Positions 1 through 9,223 of a stretch of DNA of 64,000 bases are shown here, in pieces. The stretch is from Phytophthora quininea. Taxonomy: Eukaryota > Oomycota > Peronosporomycetes > Peronosporales > Peronosporaceae. How positions within the stretch are numbered: position 1 is the stretch's first letter; the number at the start of each line of letters is the position of its first letter. Both the position numbers and the translations under genes were made by a program. The notes below the pieces were generated by a model that made no database searches, was not told the DNA's origin, and saw only the letters and a list, made by a program, of their open reading frames with translations. Location: positions 49,731 to 113,730 of the forward strand of contig JAAVTG010000186.1 of assembly GCA_011947345.1 (NCBI GenBank). The letters are read 5' to 3'.

Positions 1-291
1 CCACTCGGCACGAATTTCCCCAACAACGCCAAGAAATGAAGATTTTGGGATGCCACGCAAACCAAAATAGGTTTTCTGGTCGGTGTGAGAAGAATCTCGT
101 CCTCTGCTCAGTCCCAAGGCAGGCTGCGTAACCGCCCGGGCTGCAAGGGCCTCCTCGCTCCTCGTCATTCTTCGTTTTCTCCAGCAGTAGCTAGCTCTTT
201 AACCCCACCACGCCACTCCCTGGCAGCGGGGGCGCTAATCTAACTTCAATCCGTGCCACTCGGCACGAATTTCCCCAACAACGCCAAGAAA
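1..291. repeat. Tandem repeat unit (about 255 bp) cut by the window edge
   Basis: The first 36 bases (1-36) recur exactly at 256-291, implying a unit of 255 bp whose earlier copies lie outside the window. The second copy is cut at 291, where reverse transcriptase coding sequence begins. A short hairpin (CGTGCC...GGCACG) sits at 252-266. No gene is visible in this stretch. It may be a satellite or 5' region of the neighbouring retroelement. Confidence 0.6.
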
Positions 292-292
292 C

Positions 293-814
293 TACGAGTA
301 TCTGGTCCTCCCAATGGGGTTATCGAACGCACCTGCTACATTCAATGAAGGAATTTGAAGAGCGTTAAAGGATCTAAGTGATATTTTCCAGTCTTACTTT
401 GATGATATCTATATCTATACGAGATCGAGCTCACTAGAAGACCATTTGGCGGCGCTCGACCGAGTTCTAACGCGGCTGGAAAAGCACAAATTGTACGTTA
501 AGCTTTCGAAATGCGTGTTCTGTTCGGATGAGATTCCCTGCTTAGGAGATTATGTCGGCAGAGAAGGCGTAAGAATCGATCCAAAGAAAGTCATCATTCT
601 TCATGACTGGCCATTGCCACGGACCCGGAGCGAACTGCAGTCGTTCTTGGGTACTGCGGCATACGTACAACGATTTTGTCGCGACTTTGCGTCCGATGCT
701 GGTCCTTTATTTGGCATGTTGAAGGGGCCAAGCAAGCGAGCCATCAGCTGGACGGATGAACTTCGTGCGTATTTTCAAGCGCTCAAGCAAAAATTGGCTC
801 AACTCCGGTGCTAG
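293..814 (+). pseudogene. Ty3/gypsy reverse transcriptase, C-terminal part
   Basis: The sequence opens in the palm domain (motif LVLPMGLSNAPATF) and continues through a catalytic-site motif FDDI, a variant of the usual YxDD box, into the thumb, with the conserved stretch KCVFC..EIPCLGDYVGREG and the connection helix SFLGTAAYVQRFC. A TGA at 356-358 interrupts the frame between the NAPATF block and the FDDI block. The first third of the domain, including the first catalytic Asp, is missing upstream. The frame closes at 814, where a single missing base puts the following RNase H domain in another frame. In a live element this enzyme would copy the element RNA into DNA. Confidence 0.85.
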
Positions 815-1690
815 CAATTCCGGATTTTAACAAACCATTTAGTTTGCGAATGGGTGCGAGTGATCAGGCCATTGGTAGGGTTTTCATCCAAGAGGGAGTT
901 AACGGAGATGAAGTAGTGGAAAGACCTGTAGCCTTTGGAGGCAGAAAATATAAAGACGCCGAGAAGAACTACTCTATTCGCGAGAAGGAGTTACTGGCAA
1001 TCCTATTCGGGCTTCGATTGTGGAGAGTGTATCTTCTCGACAAGCCTTTCGTCGTCGAGACAGACCACCGCTCGCTAGAAACTCTGTTTATCCAGAAGAC
1101 GATATCGCGTCGCGTGGTTCGGTGGTATGATGAGCTCAACGAGTACCCTATTAAATTTCGCTACATACCGGGCAGTGAAAACATTGTCGCTGATGGGATA
1201 TCCCGCCGACCAGACTTTATGGAGCATGAACTCGTAACTCTCGCGGCTATCAGCACAAGAAAACAAGTACAGGAGCCTGTGGAAAATGACTTAGCAAGCC
1301 TGGTGGAGGAAGCGGTAAGCCGGTATGATGAAGATCAGTTCACAGCTGAAATACAACAGCAGCTCAGTGGTGACAACCAGAAAATCAAGACAGCAATTCG
1401 ACACTTAGGAAGATACAGCATGTGTAATAAGCAGATATTGTACCGAGCGCCATGCGATGAACAATCACGACTTGTTCTGCCCAACATTGGTGAAATTATT
1501 GATACTCTTCTGTACGAATTTCACGACGTGAAGTGTTATGGACATCCTGGAGTTGATAGAACGTTACGGTTGGTGGAAAAAGCTTACTGTTGGCGTAACT
1601 TGGAGCGATCCGTACGAGCGTATGTTTGATCCTGCAAAGTTTGTCAGCGCACGAAAGGACGAACTACGAAGCCCCGGGACTGCTACGATC
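808..1690 (+). pseudogene. Ty3/gypsy RNase H and integrase zinc-binding domain
   Basis: Residues 1-130 match the RNase H of Ty3/gypsy pol: an N-terminal block FSLRMGASDQAIG, the EKNYSIREKELLAILFGL helix, the ETDHRSLETLF strand and the terminal SENIVADGISRRP. The later part holds the His-His-Cys-Cys zinc-binding segment of integrase (EFHDV..GHPGVDRTL, then CKVCQR). A TGA at 1627-1629 lies between the His pair and the Cys pair, so the finger is split. The frame is then lost about 1690, before the integrase catalytic core. Overlap with the previous frame and these lesions mark it as a fossil. Confidence 0.85.
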
Positions 1691-2522
1691 CCATCCAATT
1701 CCAACAGCAAGATGGACGCATCTTGCAATGGACTTTATCGTTGCGCTACCAGAAACGAAGTCAGGGTACGATGTAATCATGGTCGTGATCGATCGATTAA
1801 CCAAAAGGGCGCATTTCCTACCAACAACAACGAATGCCACGACACTTGAAACAGCTACCTTGTACCGAGACCGCGTGTTTGTGCTGCATGGAATACCAGA
1901 AGAGATATTATCAGATCGAGACCCAAAGTTTACTTCTGAGCTATGGACAAATCTGTGTGCGATGCTTGGCACGCGTCAGAAGCTGACCGCAGCTTTCCGA
2001 CAACAAGCGAATGGAGTAACAGAGCGGGTCAATCAAACTATTGAATATTTTCTGCGTGCATTTAGCAATAGTAATAACGATGATTGGGATGAACTGTTAG
2101 CGCTAGCGGAGTTTGCCTACAACTCGCGTTACCAAGCGTCTATTCAGATGTCTCCCTTCACAGCTGACTTGGGATATCTGCCGATGACACCAATCTCTCT
2201 GCGAACGCTACAACAAGATAACTCGGTGACGGCTCGTGCTAATAGTACCCTAGGTAAAGAATTCATCGAAACCCAACAAGACTTGCTAGCCACAGCAAGA
2301 CGAGCCTTGCAGTCGTCACAGGATCGCATGAGTCACATCTATGATCAACACAGACCAATCCAGCAGTTTGCTATCGGCGACCTCGTACTATTGTCTACTG
2401 CAAATTTGGCTACATTTCATGCTGGCACAAGTTGGAGTTGGGACCGAGGTGGATTGGTCCATATGCACTTGATGATCAAGTTGGACACAACTACTACCGA
2501 CTGGAACTACCAACTGGAGTGA
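1626..2522 (+). pseudogene. Ty3/gypsy integrase catalytic core
   Basis: The DDE core is visible. The first Asp lies in MDFIVALP. The second Asp lies in ILSDRDPKF. The Glu lies in GVTERVNQ, with exactly 35 residues between the last two, as in retroviral-type integrases. The conserved VVIDRLTKRAHFLP block and the later PF(T)ADLGYLP segment typical of fungal and oomycete gypsy elements are also present. The triad is complete, so this segment was catalytically competent when it inserted. The frame is broken from the zinc finger upstream (about 1690) and from the chromodomain downstream (about 2430). Confidence 0.88.
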
Positions 2523-2821
2523 AATTCCACCCCGTCTTTCATACATCAATGTTAAAGCCATACGTGCCTAGTGACCGGCCAGATCAGACGATTTTCAAGG
2601 TGCGATTGCCTGATGGTAGTGAGGGAGAGTTGGTTGAGGATATTGTCGGCTGCCGAAAACGAAAAGGCAAGCAAGAATACCGCGTGAAGTGGATAGGACA
2701 AGCAGAATTAACATGGGAACCTCTCGAAAACCTGCAATACGTCCTCGATTTGGTCAATCGATATCATCTAAAGCTCAAGACCCAGAGAAAACAGAAAATA
2801 AAGAAACGACAGCAACAGTAA
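2432..2821 (+). pseudogene. Integrase C-terminal SH3-like region and chromodomain
   Basis: After the integrase core, in a shifted frame, comes the conserved LGPRWIGPYALDDQVGHNYYRLELP..FHPVFHTSMLKPY segment found at the C terminus of Ty3/gypsy integrases. It is followed by a chromodomain (VEDIVGCRKRKGKQEYRVKWIG...TWEPLENL). In chromoviruses this domain tethers the integration complex to chromatin marks. The two conserved aromatic positions around YRVKW and TWEP are kept. The ORF ends in a lysine- and glutamine-rich tail. Confidence 0.85.
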
Positions 2822-4210
2822 GGACTTCTCTTGGCGGTGGGAATATCAAGAGGTCATGACAAACCAAGACCTTCTCTTGGAGGATGGAACGTGACAGGAT
2901 CATGATGAAGCCAGGAGCCAGGAGCAAGAAGCAACGGACGAGTACCCAGAGGAGCAGACGCTCGGGATAAACCAATGACAAGCGGCCATTTTAACAAGAC
3001 GTAAGATTAGTATGGAGTAGCGAGTGCGGAAAGAATGAGGTTCAAGTCGAAGCACCAAACGGAGTGGCAACTCGTCCCATTCATTCTTGAATCAACCAAA
3101 GACAAAACAAGTTTTCACTGCTCTGGCCAAGCAGACGTGTGATTCTTCTAAGACCTCTAAGACTGAGCGAGAACGCGCGCGACTCAACAATTAAATAAAC
3201 GACCTGCTTCCTCTTAAGTGCTACCAAGATCCTCGTTAATCAGAGCTCTCGGTGTAGCCGGAGCTCTGCTAACTTCGTAACATGAACATTCACAAGAAAG
3301 ATTGAGTAACTTGGATAAATCCTCATTAACTCGCGAATACATGAGTATCTAACTAATTTTTGGCTCTTCCGCTAAACGCACCTACAAGCTAGTTCGAGAC
3401 CTACGGCGGCTTGGTAATCGATACGGTGAAAGGAGCTGGGTCAATGAATCCTGGCTAGCATCTTCCTCGCCTCCGTAGTCATCAAGAGTCGACTCCATGC
3501 GTCGCTTCTATTTGGCTCGGTGCTTCTCCTGTGCACAACGTCGGTTCTCCCGGATGTCGGCTCCTATTTCGAGGAGTCGATGTTGGTACTGGTAGTAGCG
3601 TCTCGCGTCGTCGCGAAGTGGATTGAAGCCTATGTGATAGTTAGTCAAGGCCACGGATCACATGCAAGCGATCAAACTCCGCGTTCTGCACTGCTTCGAG
3701 GACAGCGTCGACGTGATTTCGAGCCGAACGGCGCACCATTTTGCAGCGCGTCAGCTGCAGGATTGGGGATGGAAAGTGAGTGTTGGTGTGGCTGCAAGGC
3801 AACCGAATGGCTCGATGTGAGCTCAAGTGGTTGGTCGATACGGGTTGGAAACGGTTGGCAGAGACTTCAGGAGATGAAGTGGCTGGTGCAGCAGTAACAG
3901 CAGCAGATCAGGAGATGTTAGTGCTGTCCACCAAAACGTTTGACTTGATCTTGTATGGAACCACAGAATAGATCAAGTGACCTGGAGTTAAACTGCGTTT
4001 CCTGACATTGCAGTGAGTTTTCCGACAATTACTTACTAGTTCGAGGTGTGCTCGGCCACTCGAGGAAGATCCATATACTGCCGATTTAATGAGTTTTCTC
4101 CGTTTTAGTCGATCTTCAGCTGGTTACCTGGTTTCCCAGCGGGAAACCCAGCTGTTATTTGCGTGAGACTCGCTCTTTGACGAGTTGCTCGCAATCTAGC
4201 CAAGTGGTCT
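2822..4210. other. Element 3' end and unassigned sequence
   Basis: A purine-rich stretch at about 2870-2965 could be the polypurine tract of the gypsy element. The bases up to about 3282 could be its 3' LTR, but nothing in the window confirms either. From 3283 to 4210 there are only short open frames without recognisable motifs, and I see no gene. Confidence 0.3.
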
Positions 4211-4895
4211 ACTATACATGCCAGACCAAAACTTCATCAGATCTGCGTGGCCTCCATATGTTTGTAAACTGTTCTTTGAAAGGGGTGGTATGTGATGACG
4301 GTGGCTTCTTACCAGGACGTAATATGCTGCGCCTGCATCACATTTGGCCGGCCTGAAATGAAAAATCATTAAATCTTCAACTTGCTGTACATACATACGG
4401 AGACATTGCGGTTCTATTACTCTGCTGTAGCACCACTCCAAATCACCTTCACCACTGATGAAAGGCGTCGGGAATGTTTCACTTGGCAATTCACCCTCCG
4501 ATCAACAACTGCTCCAAGCTCAGTCGAGTGTTTCCAAGTCCAGAATCATGTCTCCTTTTCATGTCCTACTCGCCACAAGCATCCTCTACTTCGTCGGTAT
4601 CACTTCTATCGTCGAGGCAGATCCGACAAACTCACTCACGAAGCCAACCGTCAACGCCATCAACTCTTTCGGTCCAGGTCGAAACCTGCGAACCGACAAC
4701 AACACCACAACCAACTCCGAGGAGCGTGTCAACATTCTCGTCGTGTCTTCGATTGCTGCCAAGTTGAGTGCAGCCAAGAAAGCCAAAGAGACAGCCAAGT
4801 GGAACCAAATCGACGACTGGTTCGAGTGGTACTGGATGCCAGTGGAAGTCAAGAGAGATTTAAAGCTGGGCAGCAAGTTCGGCAAGAAACTCAAA
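4211..4895. repeat. Left arm of RXLR inverted repeat (pairs with 6351-7035)
   Basis: The 685 bp here match the reverse complement of 6351-7035 almost base for base, covering about 340 bp of 5' flank plus the signal peptide, RXLR, EER and first helices of an RXLR gene. The outer boundary is sharp at ACTATACATGCC. Beyond the inner boundary the coding sequences continue as diverged paralogues. Confidence 0.9.
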
Positions 4896-5323
4896 AGGAC
4901 AAGAACTACAAGTTCTACAAGGCCTATCTGGCCAGATTCGAAGGCAGTTTAGACGAGCTGTTAGGGACAAACCTCCCCACTCTCAATATGTGGAACTTGC
5001 TTGGTCTTGAGAAGTTCAGGACACCAAGCGCTTTGAAGGATTCGGAAGAGATCCGCATCTACGTCAGCTACGTCACAAAGTTCGACGACAAGGCCATCAG
5101 AGCAGGAGAACTGCCGAAGCCAAGTCTTGGAGAAATCTATTTCCCAGCGTCTCGAGCCGAGTTTGTGGCAAAACTTGCCGCTCGCACCGCCGAGAACAGA
5201 CCTGAAGATTACGTCAAAGCCTCGCTAGGATTGACTGGGAAAACGGGGACGGACCTCACCGAACACGCCAATTATCCCTACTTTAAGGAATACCTCGACG
5301 ACATGAGCAAAATGACTTCGTAA
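4548..5323 (+). pseudogene. RXLR effector gene 1, frameshifted
   Basis: The start at 4548 is chosen because it opens a clean 24-residue signal peptide (MSPFHVLLATSILYFVGITS..). RNLR follows at residues 45-48 and SEER at 57-60, the standard RXLR-EER host-targeting layout. The frame then breaks about 4890: the copy lacks one base compared with its inverted paralogue. The rest continues in the neighbouring frame to a stop at 5323, with a W motif (LNMWNLLGL) and a Y motif (YVSYVTKFDD) of the WY helical fold and the C-terminal RAEFVAKLAARTAENRPEDY helix. Proteins of this family are secreted and act inside host plant cells; the host target cannot be read from sequence. If the missing base is a consensus error, the gene would be intact. 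Confidence 0.85.
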
Positions 5324-5544
5324 GTGAGGCGGAGAAACCAGCAACTCGGCTTGATCAACAAGTAAAAAACATTGATCAGCAATTGTCATTGGTGTTATTG
5401 TTTTAGTAATTACACCAACTTAGATACTGCGAGTTACAGAGTAAGAAGAAAAGAGAACATGGATCTCTTGACACAAGAACGCTTACCAGGAATTTTATCA
5501 TGACAACTGCACCATGAACCCAACCATGCTGGAATTTTCATCAC

Positions 5545-5784
5545 AGGAGGAAATTGAATTGATTAATTGTTTAGCGGATTTCTCGTCTGAAGGTGATAAG
5601 CTATCTATCCGTGAGAGTTACGTTCGTGTCGTGTCGTCCACATGTGGTGCATGGGCTCCGGGATATTATTTTCTGGCGGATCAAAGCCAAGTTTTTGCAG
5701 CACGCGGACCACAGTAGCACGGTTGCAATGAAGCTCATGTGCGTGTTGGTAGAGGAATTGGTAGTGCATCTTGAACGAGTTCAG
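5545..5784 (-). mobile_element. LINE1 3'-end fragment
   Basis: About 240 bp match the terminal part of the LINE1 copies at 9224, 19900 and 35000, in minus orientation. The fragment starts at the element 3' tail (5545) and is 5' truncated at 5784, the usual outcome of target-primed reverse transcription. It encodes only the end of the C-terminal region. Confidence 0.85.
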
Positions 5785-6026
5785 CATAACATGGTCTGGT
5801 AGAGCATGTGCTGTTACTGCCATTCTTCAGTCGTTTATCAAACTTTCCCTCGAGCAGTCCCGTTGTTGGTCGGACTTGTTTTTTTACTGTCAACATCACA
5901 TTGAGAAATGATTCTGAGCAAGACTACACAGCATAGCTGATGAGAGGCTTACCCAGTGGGTCCCCTCCGACCTACTCGTTGAACAGTGATATGCTGAATG
6001 ACGATTCACAAGTGAGTTCATTTAGT

Positions 6027-6698
6027 TTACCACCCATAATCTTCAGGTCTCTTCTCGGCGGTGCGAGCGGCAAGTTTTGCCACAAACTCGGCTCGAGACA
6101 CTGGTAGAAAGATATCATCAATGGACGGGTTGGGAAGCTTATTGGCCGAGATAGTCTCGTCATCGACCATGTTGACGTATTTCGCGTAGACTTCGAGCTC
6201 GTCTGACTGTTTCAGGAGATTCGACGGGGTTGTCTTAAGGCCAAGCATCGACCAGACCTCGTAGGTCGAAAACTTGTTGCGCAACAAATCGTCTAGACTG
6301 CCTTCGAATCTGGCCAGATAGGCCTTGTAGAACTTGTAGTTGCTGCTCTTCTTGAGTTTCTTGCCGAACTTGCTGCCCAGCTTTAAATCTCTCTTGACTT
6401 CCACTGGCATCCAGTACCACTCGAACCAGTCGTCGATTTGGTTCCACTTGGCTGTCTCTTTGGCTTTCTTGGCTGCACTCAACTTGGCAGCAATCGAAGA
6501 CACGACGAGAATGTTGACACGCTCCTCGGAGTTGGTTGTGGTGTTGTTGTCGGTTCGCAGGTTTCGACCTGGACCGAAAGAGTTGATGGCGTTGACGGTT
6601 GGCTTCGTGAGTGAGTTTGTCGGATCTGCCTCGACGATAGAAGTGATACCGACGAAGTAGAGGATGCTTGTGGCGAGTAGGACATGAAAAGGAGACAT
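6027..6698 (-). CDS. RXLR effector gene 2 (open, short C terminus)
   Basis: A 223-residue secreted protein. Signal peptide residues 1-24, RNLR at 45-48, EER at 58-60, then a helical effector domain with the W motif around Trp149 (VWSMLGL) and the Y motif around Tyr174 (YAKYVNMVDD). The start is the Met of the signal peptide; an upstream in-frame Met at 6788 would add 30 residues that hide the signal. Up to about residue 135 it is nearly identical to RXLR gene 1, then diverges. It ends at RPEDYGW, about 40 residues earlier than paralogue 1, because the coding sequence runs into a 20-bp motif (6015-6034) that supplies the stop codon. The role is presumably host-cell manipulation, by family. Confidence 0.88.
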   Translation of the reverse strand: MSPFHVLLATSILYFVGITSIVEADPTNSLTKPTVNAINSFGPGRNLRTDNNTTTNSEERVNILVVSSIAAKLSAAKKAKETAKWNQIDDWFEWYWMPVEVKRDLKLGSKFGKKLKKSSNYKFYKAYLARFEGSLDDLLRNKFSTYEVWSMLGLKTTPSNLLKQSDELEVYAKYVNMVDDETISANKLPNPSIDDIFLPVSRAEFVAKLAARTAEKRPEDYGW

Positions 6699-7035
6699 GA
6701 TTCTGGACTTGGAAACACTCGACTGAGCTTGGAGCAGTTGTTGATCGGAGGGTGAATTGCCAAGTGAAACATTCCCGACGCCTTTCATCAGTGGTGAAGG
6801 TGATTTGGAGTGGTGCTACAGCAGAGTAATAGAACCGCAATGTCTCCGTATGTATGTACAGCAAGTTGAAGATTTAATGATTTTTCATTTCAGGCCGGCC
6901 AAATGTGATGCAGGCGCAGCATATTACGTCCTGGTAAGAAGCCACCGTCATCACATACCACCCCTTTCAAAGAACAGTTTACAAACATATGGAGGCCACG
7001 CAGATCTGATGAAGTTTTGGTCTGGCATGTATAGT
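6351..7035. repeat. Right arm of RXLR inverted repeat (pairs with 4211-4895)
   Basis: Inverted copy of 4211-4895, separated by about 1.46 kb. It carries the promoter and first 118 codons of the minus-strand RXLR gene. The homology stops at 7035 where unrelated sequence begins. Confidence 0.9.
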
Positions 7036-7149
7036 ATCACTATTGTCCGCAATTTGTTTCTAGCCAGGAATCAGGAAGATGCTAGCTCTTTGAATTGGTT
7101 TAAAATACTAAGCTAAGCCGTGATTTTCTTTCTTTTTCTACTCCGCCCC

Positions 7150-8010
7150 GGATGTGAAAATCAATCTTCCTGTGATGTCGTTAATTGCTGCAAAGTTAAA
7201 AGCAGCCACGAGGGCCAAGGAAGCCAGAAAGACTGCGAAGTGGAACCGACTTGACAATTGGTTTGACAGAGACTTGAGCCCCGATGGGACGTTTACCGGG
7301 TCTGATCCGTTCATCGCGCTTCTTGACGTAGGCCATCGCATCTGATTTGTGCTGGAGTGCTGGAAATTGGCCCCACTACATGTGCAAATATTTCTCAGCC
7401 ACTTAGTCGAGTAGCAGTACTTGCAGTTCTTGGTGATCGTCAGAGGAGCATCCTTGACCTAGATATATTGCGCCTACTTGAGACAGTCTACCTAGTGGGG
7501 TTCATTGTGAAGCTCGGAATTTGGACGCGAACAGTATGCTAAGAGCTCACTACCGCAGGAGTCGACAAACTAACAGGAAAGGAGCTCAAGGGACCATACA
7601 AACTATCACGACTCGTTGTATTGTTCGTCGTTTACCAAGACTGTGATTCACCTCGTTCACATGCTGACCCACAGTCTAGCTCGACTTCGGTGGCTATCAC
7701 TGATCGTCCGCCGAAATATTGCAGAGCACTTTCATTATTCCGTGTCGCTTTTTTTTAAATCCAAGGCTTCAAGGCAAGTCGGGGATGGAGTGAAACAAAT
7801 TGACGACTGGAATTTTCGTACAACCTAGCATATCTGACGAAATTTGAAGACCGAATGGACGAGTTGTGGTGGTCAAACACCACCGTGTTGGTCGCCTTCG
7901 GACTGAGTAACATCAAGACTGTCGATGCTATCGAGGAGTCAGATATACATCAACTGCATCAACCAATTCGACGACAAGCCAATAAACGAAAGATGCCAAA
8001 TAGCTCCAAG
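7150..8010 (+). pseudogene. RXLR effector remnant 3 (heavily decayed)
   Basis: Pieces of the same effector family can be followed in order across several frames. A segment at 7150-7300 matches the post-EER helices (SLIAAKLKAATRAKEARKTAKWNR-like). IDDW occurs at about 7800, and YLTKFEDRMDEL at about 7825-7865. FDDKPIN..KMPN-type residues lie at 7960-8000. Signal peptide and RXLR are missing: the remnant starts just beyond the inverted-repeat arm that ends at 7035. Stops and shifts throughout leave no usable gene. Confidence 0.65.
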
Positions 8011-8154
8011 TTCAGTCCTGTCATATTTACTTCCTTGCTCGAAGATCACACCGCAAGGCATCCAGTAATCTGTACGCAATACGCATGCGGTTCAGTCTTG
8101 ATACGGTTCATTTTTCAACATTCCATCGCCGCGTCAAGAGTTTTCAAGCTCCTC

Positions 8155-8908
8155 ATGTTTCATCGCCGTCTCCTCCTGGTGGTAACAACCATCTACTTGG
8201 CCGGAATCGCAACCTGTATTGAGGCTGAATCTACCAGTTCACTGAAACTTTCGACGCCTTCGAGTGGTGAATTGAACGAGTCGCTTGGTCCACGACGACA
8301 TCTGAGAATAAACGAAGAGAGACTCAAGATTGCGATTGTCACGTCGATTGCCGCGAATTGAGGGCCGCTAAGACAGCTAGGGAGGCCGCCAAGTGGAACA
8401 AGATTGACGACTGGGTCAATGATAAACGAATTCCGACTTTGGTCAAGAGTGATTTAAAGCTGGGGAACAAGGTCGGCACCCGACTCAAGTCGGACTCCAA
8501 CTACAAAATCTACAAGGACTATCTTAGCAAGTTTGAGGGCAACCTGGATGGGTTTCTGGCGGAAGGCACCACGACACTCCGTATGTGGGACGTACTCGGT
8601 CTCCAGAATTTCAAGACTCTCAACTCGCTGCAAAAATCTGACGAGTTCAAATTCTACAAGAAGTTCGTCAACATGGTCGACAATAAGTTAATCGCAGCTA
8701 GGAAACTTCCTCCAGAGGATGTCTATTCCACTTTCTTTTGAGGCGAGTTCCTTTCCAACCTGTACGTTCGCACCATAATGAAAAGACCGGAAGATTACGT
8801 CGAGGCCTCACGCGGACTGACAGGCAAAACGGAGAAGGAGTTGATGGATCACACGAACTATCACTTTTTCAACAATACCTGAACAACGTCAACAACGTTG
8901 CTGGTTAA
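8155..8908 (+). pseudogene. RXLR effector gene 4, three lesions
   Basis: The Met at 8155 opens a signal peptide of about 24 residues (MFHRRLLLVVTTIYLAGIATC). RHLR lies at 48-51 and NEER at 53-56. The frame breaks at about 8357 (one base short in the IAAKLRAAK-type helix). It resumes with the KWNKIDDW helix, the W motif (LRMWDVLGL) and the Y motif (FYKKFVNMVDN). A TGA at 8739-8741 then interrupts it, followed by the conserved KRPEDYVEASRGLTGKTEKEL block and another shift near 8865, with a stop at 8906-8908. It is a paralogue of genes 1 and 2 in tandem. Three independent lesions make true decay more likely here than sequencing error alone. Confidence 0.85.
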
Positions 8909-9223
8909 TCGTTTTCAGGAGACGGCAACAATCGTCGTGCAGCGAGAATGTAACCTGGATCCAAAGTCTGGGTATCGGTTTGGTTTCTGGCGTGAACGAT
9001 TCATCCTTGTCTTTAATGGCATACCTAGTGTGTATTGAACAGTTCTGAATGCGGAATTTTGTCGTGCCCAAGTTAAACATTGTAGAGATCATACTGCATG
9101 GCGGCTGAACTCGACGAAGTTATATTAATGCGCGTAAAGAACGATATTCAAGGTCTAACCAGCCAGATGGTTGCATACGTGTATCATAACGCATGAAGCC
9201 GAGTTTGTGTGGTTGGGACGGAG
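8909..9223. other. Unassigned spacer between RXLR gene 4 and LINE1
   Basis: I see no gene or known repeat in this 315-bp stretch. Confidence 0.5.

Larger units (their letters stand above)
289..3282 (+). mobile_element. Decayed Ty3/gypsy chromodomain retrotransposon (5' truncated)
   Basis: Domains follow in the order reverse transcriptase, RNase H, integrase zinc finger, integrase core, chromodomain, which is the pol order of Ty3/gypsy elements carrying a chromodomain. Gag, protease and the first reverse transcriptase motifs are absent: homology begins directly at 291 after a tandem repeat. Reading frames change about 810, 1690 and 2430, and in-frame stops occur at 356-358 and 1627-1629, so the copy is dead. 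The 3' boundary at about 3282 is a guess because no 5' LTR is present for comparison. Confidence 0.85.

Noticed and set aside
4382..5323. 313-residue frame as the RXLR gene 1 product
   Set aside because: The N-terminal two fifths are the wrong frame relative to signal peptide, RNLR and EER; only the C-terminal part is real effector sequence.
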